Part shown: positions 1-9,087 of the stretch, piece by piece
Layout of the letters: each line of letters begins with the position of its first letter
Numbering within the stretch: the first letter of the stretch is position 1
Origin: Woeseia oceani
Lineage (GTDB): Bacteria; Pseudomonadota; Gammaproteobacteria; Steroidobacterales; Woeseiaceae
Assembly: GCF_001677435.1 (NCBI RefSeq)
Contig: NZ_CP016268.1
Location: forward strand, 857,001-921,000
Reading direction: 5' to 3'
Length of the DNA: 64,000 bases
The notes under the pieces: model-generated
Databases searched by the model: none
What the model saw: the letters and a program-made list of their open reading frames with translations, nothing else
What the model was told of the DNA's origin: nothing
Program-made: the position numbers and the translations under genes

Positions 1-1008
1 GCGAGCGGTCTCACCTTGTACGACCCAATAGAAATCGGCGATCCAGATTTGTGGATTCCTTCGGCCGAATTAGAGCAGATATTGGATTTGTCGCTGGCTG
101 GCTACTCAGTAGCAGGGCTTCCACTCCGAACAAGATCTAAGGTAGTCAATCAAGAGATTTGTAAGGCGCTTGGTTATCCTGTCCCAAAGTCATTCACGAA
201 AACCAACCCTAGGTTTCCCGGACAAGACTTCGACAAGTACACGCAGAAGGCAAACAATCTTCAAATATGGAACGAAGAAATCTCGCCGACTCGCCGTTAT
301 GCGGTAATCCGCATTGGGCCCGACGACGTCATCAGCAAAGTCAAGGTCGTATCAGGAGATGTGCTCGCTTTCTTGGATACGACTGGCACGCTTACTCAGA
401 AGTATCAGGCTCGCCTCAATCCCGGAGCGGATGCCGCGGAATTGGTTTCGGAACAGGACACCGAAAACGTAACGGCACTGCTACACACTAATGCGCAGGC
501 AGATTTAAGCGAATCTAGCCCGGTCGCATTGCCCTCGGACGAGACATTTTTGCCAGTTGCCGAGGTCCACAGGCGATTGTTGGGGTTGCTTGGATCAACA
601 TTTCCCGACCCCGGGTCAGACCAGGAACGTAATCGTGGTGGCGACCTGCACAGATTAGCGTGCTTGGCGTTGGGGTACCCGGGGTATGCAGACAACGGTC
701 AGTTTCCCGACATCAGAAACCAATTAACAGAGGTCAAGCTTCAAACGTCGCCAACAATAGATCTCGGTTTGGTAACACCAGACAGTACCAGTCCGCTGGA
801 TATGCCCAAGATCAAAGGTAGGCAGTTAAGGCACTGCGATGTGCGATATGCGATGTTCCATGGAAGTATTACGGATGGCGTAGTGCATCTAGAAAGGCTC
901 TACGTTACAACCGGTGCCGATTTCTTCGGTCGGTTCCCACAATTCGGCGGAAAGGTCCTAAACAAAAAGATTCAAATTCCGTTGCCGTCAGACTTCTTCC
1001 ATGCATAG
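1..1008 (+). CDS. Type II restriction endonuclease, PD-(D/E)xK type (5' end outside window)
   Basis: The frame is open to the left edge, so the gene probably begins upstream; the first possible start inside is TTG at 16. Counted from there the visible part is 330 residues. A PD at residues 231-232 is followed by E-V-K at 239-241 (PD-x6-ExK), the catalytic signature of PD-(D/E)xK nucleases, which cut DNA with Mg2+ held by these acidic residues. The 3' end overlaps by 21 bp the convergent adenine-methyltransferase gene, a usual arrangement for a type II restriction-modification pair, and this context is the main support for calling it a restriction enzyme. The specific family is not recognised and the recognition sequence cannot be deduced. 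A nuclease of some other role is possible but less likely beside the methylase. Confidence 0.6.
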   Translation, partial: ASGLTLYDPIEIGDPDLWIPSAELEQILDLSLAGYSVAGLPLRTRSKVVNQEICKALGYPVPKSFTKTNPRFPGQDFDKYTQKANNLQIWNEEISPTRRYAVIRIGPDDVISKVKVVSGDVLAFLDTTGTLTQKYQARLNPGADAAELVSEQDTENVTALLHTNAQADLSESSPVALPSDETFLPVAEVHRRLLGLLGSTFPDPGSDQERNRGGDLHRLACLALGYPGYADNGQFPDIRNQLTEVKLQTSPTIDLGLVTPDSTSPLDMPKIKGRQLRHCDVRYAMFHGSITDGVVHLERLYVTTGADFFGRFPQFGGKVLNKKIQIPLPSDFFHA

Positions 1009-2775
1009 GCCGAATGCTTGGTAAACCAACTGCGAGAGCTGCACTTCTTGCGCGCTGGTGTCCTCCATTCCCGTTGTTTCGTAGATAGCCTTTGCCATCT
1101 CCACAATCTGCTTCGAGGAATCCGAAGCTGGGTCAGGAAGTGGGAACTCCTGCACGTACTGGGTAATAAAGCGCCGACGACCGGCGTAAAGTTGGTTCCT
1201 AAAACTGTGGTCGTAAAATTCTTCTGCAAAAGTAGAGTTCGCCACGCCTAATACTAGCCACAGGATTTCTTCCTCATGGCCGTTTTCGGATACGAGCCAA
1301 TAGCAATCACCGTTTACAATCGAGCCGTTTCGGTCCAACCAGAATACTGGCTCTTGCGATATATCGCGGAAAACGATTTTCGGCTTCTCGAAGTCGGCGG
1401 GCTTTTGTGGCACCCAAATCTCGTACCAGTTTCTGCCGGCTTTTCGTACGTAGGTTCTCCGCTCCAGTGTCTCCCGGTGCTTAAGTAGATAGGCTTTTGT
1501 ATGTGGCTTATCGTCCAATGCGATAGCTCTACGGCGGCCATCGACTGTCTCGTGTGTGTAGAGAATCTGCGTCGTAGGTACTTCCTGCATTGGCCGAAAT
1601 CGGTTTGCGATAAGGTGCGTTGTCAGTGGTCGCAACGCTTCAATTGCGCCTTCAGTCTCCTCTTCGGTCCAGTCCTTTCGGATAAAGACCTTGTCGGCTG
1701 TGGTCTTAACCCCCACACGTATCTTCCCAATATCGCGGAATTTCCTCCACGTGTGGGCCTGGACGGTTTCAAGCCAGCAGTCGGACGCCTCGGTTGCAAT
1801 ACGCCATACTCCGTCAGACTTCTCGGTAGTAAATAGTCGACCCTGTTGTACCCGAAAGCGACGGGAATCCGAGACTTCTACAACGCCATTCTTCGACAAA
1901 CCTTCAACCGGGTTGTCGACCAATATCTCTGCTTCATCTTTGGTTTCATATATCGAAGTAAACGCAGCATCACTACTGCTGCAGCTTTGCTGTTCGTTAC
2001 TTAGGAGAAGCACGGCTGGCAATACTGCGACATCAAATAGCTTTGTATCACCAAGGTCCCACACATGCCGGATGCAGAAGTTCTCACGAATGCTCTTACG
2101 GACCGAGGTTCCCGACTTTATAGTCATAAAACGGTTGGAGACGATCACTCCGGCAATGGCACCGCGATTCAAGAAACATTTCATCCCGGCAAGGAAGGCG
2201 TAATAGAGGTCTACACGCCCACTCAGTTGGAATTGCTTGGCGATTCGTTGCGCAATATCGGCGCCCATGATCTGCGTTCGAACGTAAGGCGGATTGGCGA
2301 TTAGGAGATCAAAGTCGCCATAACAATCCTCAGCGAACATGTCACCTTGCTCCGCTCTTGCGAGAACTAGGTCAAGAAAATTCGCGCAAATTAGCTCTAA
2401 GGAAGCGCCGTCGGGCAATTCGCTTCGAATGTTTCGTTCGGCAATCGCGAGAGCATTCTTGTCAGTGTCAAAACCAAATACCTCAAGGCGCGCGGAACCT
2501 ACTTTCTTCAGCTGGCGGAGTAGCTCAATAAGTAATGCGCCATCGCCAACAGCGGGATCAAGAAGACGGAGGACTGGTTTCTCAAGGGTGCTTCCAGCTT
2601 CAGCTACAATCTGTTCAGCGACAAATCGCGCTAGCGATGCAGGCGTGTAAGTGGACCCCGTCGCCTTCTCGTCTGGCACCTCGCCGTATCGGTTTAGGGC
2701 TTGGTTCGCTTCAACCACTGCTTTGCATTCTCCATTTCTTTCAGTCCACGATAGGGCGTGGCATTGGACACTCAA
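988..2775 (-). CDS. N6-adenine DNA methyltransferase (Eco57I/TaqI type)
   Basis: 595-residue S-adenosylmethionine-dependent DNA methyltransferase. Motif I (D-P-A-V-G-D-G, residues 73-79) binds AdoMet and the catalytic NPPY (161-164) flips and methylates the adenine N6. A long C-terminal half (about 300-560) with aromatic- and arginine-rich segments resembles the target-recognition region of single-chain gamma-type methylases. It would protect host DNA against the convergent PD-(D/E)xK enzyme, whose 3' end overlaps this one. No nuclease motif is obvious in the methylase itself, so it is probably not a fused type IIG enzyme. ATG at 2775 fits a full-length N-terminus. R-M pairs are typically mobile, which agrees with the gene scraps upstream of it. 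Confidence 0.85.
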   Translation of the reverse strand: MSVQCHALSWTERNGECKAVVEANQALNRYGEVPDEKATGSTYTPASLARFVAEQIVAEAGSTLEKPVLRLLDPAVGDGALLIELLRQLKKVGSARLEVFGFDTDKNALAIAERNIRSELPDGASLELICANFLDLVLARAEQGDMFAEDCYGDFDLLIANPPYVRTQIMGADIAQRIAKQFQLSGRVDLYYAFLAGMKCFLNRGAIAGVIVSNRFMTIKSGTSVRKSIRENFCIRHVWDLGDTKLFDVAVLPAVLLLSNEQQSCSSSDAAFTSIYETKDEAEILVDNPVEGLSKNGVVEVSDSRRFRVQQGRLFTTEKSDGVWRIATEASDCWLETVQAHTWRKFRDIGKIRVGVKTTADKVFIRKDWTEEETEGAIEALRPLTTHLIANRFRPMQEVPTTQILYTHETVDGRRRAIALDDKPHTKAYLLKHRETLERRTYVRKAGRNWYEIWVPQKPADFEKPKIVFRDISQEPVFWLDRNGSIVNGDCYWLVSENGHEEEILWLVLGVANSTFAEEFYDHSFRNQLYAGRRRFITQYVQEFPLPDPASDSSKQIVEMAKAIYETTGMEDTSAQEVQLSQLVYQAFGLCMEEV

Positions 2776-2877
2776 GGGATACGGCTAGCCTACCTGTGTT
2801 GGCCGACGACAGCTAGCCGCGTTTCTTGTGCAAACTAGGTCAAATGCGGCGACACAACTATTCAGGAGTCCCTGGCA

Positions 2878-3246
2878 CTAGATATCGGCCCGCAATCCGG
2901 ATGTGCCGATATAGCGATATACCGCTGCCGAAACCCGAAGACAGGCCTTTTCAGTCGCCGTCAGCAGCCGCCAAGTGGGCGGTAGCCAGCCGAAGCACAT
3001 CAACACATGGTCGGCGTTCGCGCCAAGCTCACGGGCGATTCGGGCAATCGTCTCAATCTCCGGCCGCCGCCCGGACCGACGTTCTAACAGCGCAACCTGC
3101 ACAACCGCGTCGCGCACCGGCGGCGGAACTTCTTCCCACAATTGGTCGTCATTCAGCTCGGCAAGGACTTCGTCTCCGGGCAACAGATTTTGGACGATAA
3201 AGTCATGGTTGGACTTCAGCGTTTGGCCGTGTCCGCCAGCGAGCAA
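2878..3246 (-). CDS. Unrecognised ORF, possibly 5'-truncated
   Basis: 122 codons with native-looking composition, but the only start is a TTG at 3246 with no ribosome site, and the preceding in-frame sequence is short. The encoded protein is charged and predicted helical (segments such as PPPVRDAVVQVALLERR and IETIARIARELGANADHV) and ends on its own stop 102 bp before the methylase start, in the same direction. I do not recognise a family. It could be a small controller-like protein for the methylase, but no helix-turn-helix is convincing. The lack of a good start and the debris upstream make a truncated remnant equally plausible. Confidence 0.4.
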   Translation of the reverse strand: MLAGGHGQTLKSNHDFIVQNLLPGDEVLAELNDDQLWEEVPPPVRDAVVQVALLERRSGRRPEIETIARIARELGANADHVLMCFGWLPPTWRLLTATEKACLRVSAAVYRYIGTSGLRADI

Positions 3247-3280
3247 TCAGGACACCCACGATTACCCGTTGAGAAAACGC

Positions 3281-3328
3281 GTCAGGTCGAGTTTTTGAGC
3301 TGGCTCGTAGAAAAATAGACCTGACACC
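3281..3328. repeat. Inverted repeat with the GGTGTCAGGTCT motif
   Basis: GTCAGGTC (3281-3288) and its exact complement GACCTGAC (3318-3325), each flanked inward by a T5/A5 run, form an imperfect 15-bp stem. The right arm read on the minus strand (3328-3312) is GGTGTCAGGTCTATTTT, which recurs with one or two differences at 11259-11275 and 11673-11689. It looks like a short interspersed repeat of the REP/mobile-element-end type; that origin is inference. Confidence 0.5.
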
Positions 3329-3458
3329 GTTTAATCGCGGCTACGTCGTTGAAAGACCCAGCGGCAAGTTTCGTCTCGACCTGCAAGTGAACAATCCGGA
3401 TTTCCCCGAAGAGACGGCGGCGAAGTTGTTGAACAACCTGATTGCCCGGACAAACTAG
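3321..3458 (+). pseudogene. C-terminal gene scrap, family unknown
   Basis: An open frame beginning inside the inverted repeat encodes about 45 residues (…GYVVERPSGKFRLDLQVNN…) and ends at TAG 3456-3458. It has no start codon or ribosome site of its own, yet the composition looks like real protein. I read it as the tail of a gene cut off by whatever placed the repeat at 3281-3328. No family is recognised. Confidence 0.3.
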
Positions 3459-3474
3459 GGTAAGGAAAAAGTTG

Positions 3475-5121
3475 TCATCTCTGTTTCTCTGCCCGGTACG
3501 CAACTAATGATTCAATAGTACCCCGAAACATTTCGGCGTCTATCTCACTCCGGGTCAGTGCACTGCGCAATGATCGTTCTATGTCCTCGGGCCAGTAGTC
3601 CATGGGATAAGAACGCAGAACCATCATTGCCATGTGGCAATGAGTGGTTGATATCAGCCCGGTTCGTATCAGCTCTTTGCCCAGACCGGGCCTCGACCTC
3701 AGCAAAGGCAACGCACGTTGGAGAACGGATTGTGCGCCGGCGTTGAGGTTCTTACCGAACCCTCCCATGCATGCGAGGTAGTCTTCGCACCAAGCGATAG
3801 CTCTTGCTACGCTACCGGCGTCACCGTTCGTTGCCTCTATCATGGCTTCAAAGCCTGCAAGCGGTACGTTGCGTTGCGCGGCGCCGCGAGCGAGTCCGTC
3901 CTGAAGCAGGTTGAGACGTTCGTCGAAATCCTCGTAAGGCGTCCCCGGCTGGACCCCATAAATGCGGTCCAGGGTGCATTTTGCGTTGCTGCCGTCAATA
4001 CCACCGGACTTCACCGCCGCTTCCAGCCGCTCTTTATTTTCCGGGCTCTTATAGACACTACGTATTTGTTTCGCCAGGTCCCGGTGTTCGCGTCGCCCTG
4101 CAACGAGATCACCTTCGTCAAACCGTGCGTCAGGGTCCTGGCTCAGCCAGCGATCAATTTCTTCAAAAACGCAGTCGTATATCCAGGCGAGGTCGAAGAG
4201 CTCATCGAGGGACAATGCCCGCCCCTTAAGATGCCCGATCGTAAGCGAAAGCAGTTCATCAACCGCTATTGTGCGTTTGAAATGACTGAGCTCGATACCG
4301 TTCGTCAGGCTTCCACAAACACCTTCTGCCAGAATTGTTAGCGCCGCCCGGCACAATGCATCGTCGATGGATTCGGCTCTAAGTTCTTCGAGCAACTTCG
4401 TCTTCTTGACGAAATTAATGAGCGCGGGTGCGAACTCGGGGTTAGGTTCGCCATACAACTCGATAGACTCAGGCGATGTATCCGAGTAGGCGAAGCGGAG
4501 AATCGAGGCTCGCACTTCATCCGAAGGATCGCTGTCAAGCTGATTGCAGAGCCACTGTTGCGCTTCAAACGAACCGGCCTTCGCCAGCGAGAAATGCAGC
4601 GCATTGGCTTGTACCTGTGTGGCCCCTGATTGTTCACAGACATACCAGATCGCGTCTGTCAGGTCGGGGTCGAAGCCAGCGATACGCCGGAACTCCTCAT
4701 CCTGATCACGACTTAAGGCGAGTAACCAGATCACTGCATTGACGAACACGATCCGATGAGGGGTTTCATCGGCGATCTCGCGCAATCGGCTGATTGTCGA
4801 TGCGTTAACTGCCAGACCCTCGGCGAGCGTATGGATGCGTTGCTCCGAGAACAGGCTAGCCCGCCATTTCTGTCTGGCGAGGCTGTCGTACACGGCCTTG
4901 TCAGTATCTTCTCCGGGCCGCGCATCGTAGGCCTTGAGAGCGGCTCGCACCGCCTGCTCCTGGGCGGGTCGGTCTATGCGGCTGTCAGCAAGGTAATAGT
5001 TCTTGTTGACGATAGCCCAGTCCAACTCTGGCACCACTGCGCCCGATGACAGTGCACGCAAGTAGGCAATGTACGGCGTGGACGGTCCATCCAGTGGACC
5101 CGGAGTCTGATTCTTACTCAT
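3475..5121 (-). CDS. Hypothetical helical-repeat protein
   Basis: About 548 residues from ATG 5121; an upstream in-frame ATG at 5190 adds an unlikely leader. No signal peptide or membrane segment is seen. The sequence is almost wholly helical and acidic, with HEAT/ARM-like stretches (for example around SDEVRASILRFAYSD, where helix pairs recur about every 35-40 residues), suggesting a protein-binding solenoid. I do not recognise a catalytic motif or a named family. It stands alone, pointing toward the R-M region and separated from the sigma-factor gene by about 256 bp in which I see nothing definite. Length and steady coding character argue that it is a real gene. Confidence 0.6.
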   Translation of the reverse strand: MSKNQTPGPLDGPSTPYIAYLRALSSGAVVPELDWAIVNKNYYLADSRIDRPAQEQAVRAALKAYDARPGEDTDKAVYDSLARQKWRASLFSEQRIHTLAEGLAVNASTISRLREIADETPHRIVFVNAVIWLLALSRDQDEEFRRIAGFDPDLTDAIWYVCEQSGATQVQANALHFSLAKAGSFEAQQWLCNQLDSDPSDEVRASILRFAYSDTSPESIELYGEPNPEFAPALINFVKKTKLLEELRAESIDDALCRAALTILAEGVCGSLTNGIELSHFKRTIAVDELLSLTIGHLKGRALSLDELFDLAWIYDCVFEEIDRWLSQDPDARFDEGDLVAGRREHRDLAKQIRSVYKSPENKERLEAAVKSGGIDGSNAKCTLDRIYGVQPGTPYEDFDERLNLLQDGLARGAAQRNVPLAGFEAMIEATNGDAGSVARAIAWCEDYLACMGGFGKNLNAGAQSVLQRALPLLRSRPGLGKELIRTGLISTTHCHMAMMVLRSYPMDYWPEDIERSLRSALTRSEIDAEMFRGTIESLVAYRAEKQR

Positions 5122-5377
5122 CTGATTCTTATTTATACTTGTCTTTATCGATTTGAGCTGCTCACAGGGATCCCGGTCAAATGCAATCACTGGCAGCCAA
5201 GGTATCTCGATCGGCGACGATCGTCAGCTAACCATCGCGGTTAGGGATAATGGGCGGAAATTGTAATAGGAAAGTGGTTGCCGGGGCGTTTCTCGAGGGG
5301 CCGGTCAAGAGATCGAGCTTCATGATATTTGTCAGGCACCCGATGTGTACCTGGCCCAGCCGAATGAACCTCGCCGG

Positions 5378-5950
5378 TCATTCACTCTCTGCATCCGAAC
5401 TCAGCGCTTTCTTCAACCAGATTTTTGCGACCCGCAGCTCGCGGCGCACAGTTGACTCCGAGACGTTCAGGGCAATGGCCGTCTGTTCGTGGGTCAAACC
5501 GCCAAAGTAGTGCAGTTCCAGCACCAAGCTCTTTCGCTCATCGTTGTTGGCCAACTCGGCGAGCGCCGCGTCCAGCTCAAGCAAATCTTCGTCCGGTGAC
5601 TGCCCGGCATGCAGCTCTTCGTGCAAGGTCACCTTCAGTGCATCGCCGCCCCGTTTTTGTGCACGCCGGCTGTTCGCGTGATTGACCAGCAGACGACGCA
5701 TCATGCGTGCGGCTAACGCGTAAAAATGTGCGCGGTCCTGCCACTCGGCATTGACACCGATGAGTTTCTCGTAGGCTTCATTGACCAGCGCGGTTGGCTG
5801 CAGTGTGTGGGCGGCCGATTCACGGGCAAATATTCGCTGCGCCATCTTCTTCAGCTCGTCATAGACCAACGGCGTAACCGATGACAGCGCGGCCTGATCG
5901 CCCGCGACCCACTGGTTGAGAAGTAACGTAATGTCAGTGCGCTGATTCAC
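5378..5950 (-). CDS. ECF-type RNA polymerase sigma factor (Sigma70_ECF subfamily)
   Basis: 190 residues. Region 2 includes the conserved segment TLQPTALVNEAYEKLIG and the HFYALAARMMRRLLVNHA helix typical of the Sigma70_ECF/TIGR02999 subfamily. Region 4 has a helix-turn-helix (LTHEQTAIALNVSESTVRRELRVAK) that would read the -35 element. The protein recruits RNA polymerase to a small set of promoters, and members of this subfamily are characteristically encoded next to Ser/Thr kinases. Here the kinase gene lies upstream on the same strand with a 103-bp gap, and no anti-sigma gene is seen, so control is probably through the kinase or its TPR partner domain. Target promoters cannot be read from this window. 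Confidence 0.88.
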   Translation of the reverse strand: MNQRTDITLLLNQWVAGDQAALSSVTPLVYDELKKMAQRIFARESAAHTLQPTALVNEAYEKLIGVNAEWQDRAHFYALAARMMRRLLVNHANSRRAQKRGGDALKVTLHEELHAGQSPDEDLLELDAALAELANNDERKSLVLELHYFGGLTHEQTAIALNVSESTVRRELRVAKIWLKKALSSDAESE

Positions 5951-6053
5951 GCGCTGAGTGTAGCAGGGCGGGCAGACCCGAGCTAAACTTGTCTACCAGA
6001 AATGGACAGTGAACTGATTTCACCGTACGACTTATCAAAGCAATTGAACGCGC

Positions 6054-8786
6054 TTACTCCGCAGCGTTTGATGTCGGTCGGCTAAAGCGTGCACAGCTTT
6101 CTTTCAATCGAACTGCAATCAAATTATCGGCCTGATTCTGCAGGTCCAGTTTTTCCGCTGACTGCTTACACAGCGCCTCGGCACGCGGGTATTGTTCGGT
6201 CGATGTGTATGCCCGGACCAGGGCCTCGTAAAGGTCCAGACCATCGGCACTGATGCCTGTTTGTCGATGCTCCAGAATGCGCTCCAGGCGTTCGGCGGCC
6301 TCCCCATAATGCCCATCCTCAAGCATTACCATTGCCTCGGCATGCTCGGCCAACAACGCATCCGGGTGATCTTCGGGTGTGTACTCGGCGCGCAGCGCTT
6401 TGGCTCTGGACACTGCTGCATACGCCTGCTCCAACCGGCCGACAGGAGCGCTGGCCATGGCGAGTAGTTCGTACTGTGCCGCCAGGTGCCGCCATTCGAT
6501 ATCGCCTTCCGCACGCTCCGAAATAGAAATCGCTTCTGCTGCCATCGCGGCAGTCTCGAGATAATCTCCCTGGACGTAAGCGACTTCAGCAAGGTTTTGC
6601 AGGCTTAAGCCCACCAGGTAGTGATCGTCACCAAAATAGTCGCGACGCGCCTCTAGCCCTTTTTTCATGGAGTCCGCCGCCGCACCGTACTGGCCGAGGC
6701 CCAGCTGCAGAATTCCCATGCCGTCATACATGTCACCGATTCTCGGCGCATCCGGATCGATCTGCAGTCGGATATCAATGGCCTGCTGGACCAGCGGAAT
6801 CGCTTCCGAAAAGCGACCCATGTAGTTGTACAAACCCGCGAGATTGTAAGCGCTGGTGGCGTGGCCTGCGCTGCCCGGTGCGGCATCCGAGACCAGTCGC
6901 AACGAGTCCTGCAACACCGGCTCCGCTTCCTCGTATTTTCCCAGCGTAAGCTTCGCAATACCGAGTGCGCTCAGAATATAACTCTCTGCAGCACCGTCGT
7001 TAGATCGGGTTCCGTGAAACGTGGCCAGCGCTTTCTCGGCCATATCGTGTGCATCCTGAAAGTCGCCGCGTCGCCGGTAGCTCACCGACAGGTCCGCGAG
7101 TACGGATGCATGCCGCAATGGGTCGGCGTTCTCCAGGCTGGCAAGTACCTGGGCAGCCTCGAATCGCTTGTCAAAAGATTCGTTCAGGAGTCCGAGAATT
7201 TCATACACGTTGCCAAGCGTCTGCAGAAGTTGCGCCTTCGTGTTTGGCTGATTGTTCAAACGACCATCGAGTTGCTGCGCACCGCGATCCAGCAACTCCC
7301 GCGCCGTGGTGTCAGCCGAGCCGCCCTTGTTGGGGTCGGATGCTTCAAACAGGCCGACAAGAAACTGCGACACTTCACCGGCCGCCTCAGCCTGTATCAC
7401 CGCTTCCTTTTCGGCGGCCAGTGCCCGAACGAAACCCACGGTACCCATCGCCACGCCGATAATGATGGACGCGGTAACGGCAGCGGCAGCGAGTACGCCG
7501 ATGCGATTGCGGCGATAAAACTTGCTCCAGCGATAACGGGCCGTCGGTGGACTCGCTTCAACCGGTTCGTTCTTGAGGTGACGTTCCAGGTCGCGCGCCA
7601 GTTCGCCCACTGAGCTGTAACGTTGTTCCCGGTCCTTCTGCAGTGCTTTGAGCAAAATCCAGTCCAGGTCGCCTTTGAGTTCTGACGGCGAGCGGGCGGC
7701 TGGAGTACTGCTGTCCGTGACACGACTGGGCGGTAGCGGGTCATACTCGCGGAACGCACGCTGACGTTCTGCAAAGCTCGCTGATGACATCGCCTCAGGA
7801 TTCAGCGGATGACGGCCGGTCAGGATCTCGTAGAAGATCGTTCCGACTGCATAGACGTCGCTGCGGGTATCAACATCAACACCCATGGAATCTGCCTGCT
7901 CCGGGCTCATGTAACGCAAGGTGCCAATGAGCTGTCCGACTTGCGTCATGTGTTCATTGTCAGGGTTAACGGTTGAGGCGGCTTTGGCTATGCCGAAGTC
8001 GATAATCTTGGGCGTTGGCCGGCCGTCCTGTTCGATGACCAGAATATTGGACGGTTTAAGATCGCGATGTATGACGCCGCGTTGATGAGCATGCTGAACC
8101 CCGCGACACACACTGATCAAGAGTTCGAGTGTCTTCTGCAGTGACAAGCGATGCTCGCGCAGATAGGCATCAATCGGCACACCGTCAACGAGTTCCATCG
8201 CAAAGTACGGCCTGCCGTCAGGTGCGTAACCGGCGTCGTACACGGCTGCGATTGCGGGATGACTCATGAGGGCGAGAGTTTGTCGTTCTGAATCGAAGCG
8301 CGCCATGATGCCCGGATCCTGAGCGCCGTAGCGGATGACCTTGACCGCCACTGTCCGCTGTACCGGTTCCAGTTGCAGCGCCTCGTACACTTCACCCATG
8401 CCGCCACTGCCCAGCAGGCGCTGAATCTCAAACTGTCCGATCCGGTTGCCCTTGTTCAGTGTTTGCACGGCCTGGGGCCTGAATTCCTCCGACTGAAAAA
8501 AACTCAGGTCACTGAGACTCGCCGAATTCTGCTCGCCATCACCGCGGGAATCCGCCTGCCCGCCGGACAGTGATGGTAGCGCCTGTCTTAGCGCACCGTC
8601 GATCGCGGAATGCAGGCCACCGGTTTGGTCATCATCCAGCGCAATGAGTTCCAGCAATTCTGCCTGTAAGGCTTCGTCACCCTGACATTCGCGTGCAATG
8701 TAGCGATCACGCTCATCGCCAGACAAGCCCAGTGCCGTTTCCAGCATCGCGTTAAGGCGTTTCCATCTTTTCTTATCTACTGTCAT
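6054..8786 (-). CDS. Membrane Ser/Thr protein kinase with C-terminal TPR repeats
   Basis: About 910 residues from ATG 8786; an upstream ATG at 8825 is less likely. Domain order: an N-terminal helical leader (about 1-110), a PknB-like kinase (about 115-400) with glycine loop GSGGMGEVY, lysine in VAVKVI, catalytic loop HRDLKPSN and DFG (IIDFGIAKA), one transmembrane helix near 450 (GVLAAAAVTASIIIGVAMG), then a TPR array to the end. The kinase faces the cytoplasm and the TPR part would lie outside the inner membrane, consistent with signal sensing. All catalytic residues appear intact. It is transcribed ahead of the ECF sigma gene (103-bp gap), so the pair is likely one signalling unit. Confidence 0.9.
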   Translation of the reverse strand: MTVDKKRWKRLNAMLETALGLSGDERDRYIARECQGDEALQAELLELIALDDDQTGGLHSAIDGALRQALPSLSGGQADSRGDGEQNSASLSDLSFFQSEEFRPQAVQTLNKGNRIGQFEIQRLLGSGGMGEVYEALQLEPVQRTVAVKVIRYGAQDPGIMARFDSERQTLALMSHPAIAAVYDAGYAPDGRPYFAMELVDGVPIDAYLREHRLSLQKTLELLISVCRGVQHAHQRGVIHRDLKPSNILVIEQDGRPTPKIIDFGIAKAASTVNPDNEHMTQVGQLIGTLRYMSPEQADSMGVDVDTRSDVYAVGTIFYEILTGRHPLNPEAMSSASFAERQRAFREYDPLPPSRVTDSSTPAARSPSELKGDLDWILLKALQKDREQRYSSVGELARDLERHLKNEPVEASPPTARYRWSKFYRRNRIGVLAAAAVTASIIIGVAMGTVGFVRALAAEKEAVIQAEAAGEVSQFLVGLFEASDPNKGGSADTTARELLDRGAQQLDGRLNNQPNTKAQLLQTLGNVYEILGLLNESFDKRFEAAQVLASLENADPLRHASVLADLSVSYRRRGDFQDAHDMAEKALATFHGTRSNDGAAESYILSALGIAKLTLGKYEEAEPVLQDSLRLVSDAAPGSAGHATSAYNLAGLYNYMGRFSEAIPLVQQAIDIRLQIDPDAPRIGDMYDGMGILQLGLGQYGAAADSMKKGLEARRDYFGDDHYLVGLSLQNLAEVAYVQGDYLETAAMAAEAISISERAEGDIEWRHLAAQYELLAMASAPVGRLEQAYAAVSRAKALRAEYTPEDHPDALLAEHAEAMVMLEDGHYGEAAERLERILEHRQTGISADGLDLYEALVRAYTSTEQYPRAEALCKQSAEKLDLQNQADNLIAVRLKESCARFSRPTSNAAE

Positions 8787-9087
8787 CAATTCCAGCCTGG
8801 TTAACGTTGCGGATTTTGCGAGCACGGTTGTTGTGCTCTTTACTTCTTAGCAGCAAACGAAGCGCAACTCGCTCAACCGGCAGACGTATCGACCTGGCAA
8901 CCAACAACAGCGTATTGCATGCAAAAAACTTTCGACTACTGCCTATAACGATACCAGTTTTTTTTTCTGGTTTTGAATCGGGGGGGCGAGGCTGCGGAAT
9001 TGATGCACAGTGTTGCAAACAAACGCTGTGATACTGTGATGCCGTGACGCCGCATTACACGACGTCACGGCCCGGCCTTGTTACGCC
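8787..9087. other. Intergenic region between kinase gene and glycine-rich lipoprotein gene
   Basis: About 300 bp without a credible gene. It contains a T9 run near 8950, a G7 run near 8983, and a perfect 9-bp hairpin (described separately) just past the stop of the glycine-rich gene. The kinase promoter should lie in the left part; I cannot pick a clear -35/-10 pair. Confidence 0.5.
9041..9071 (-). terminator. Hairpin after the glycine-rich lipoprotein gene
   Basis: GCCGTGACG (9041-9049) and CGTCACGGC (9063-9071) form a perfect 9-bp GC-rich stem with a 13-nt loop, 17 bp past the stop of the minus-strand gene. There is no U-run, so it may be a Rho-assisted terminator or 3'-end stabiliser rather than a classic intrinsic terminator. 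Confidence 0.45.
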
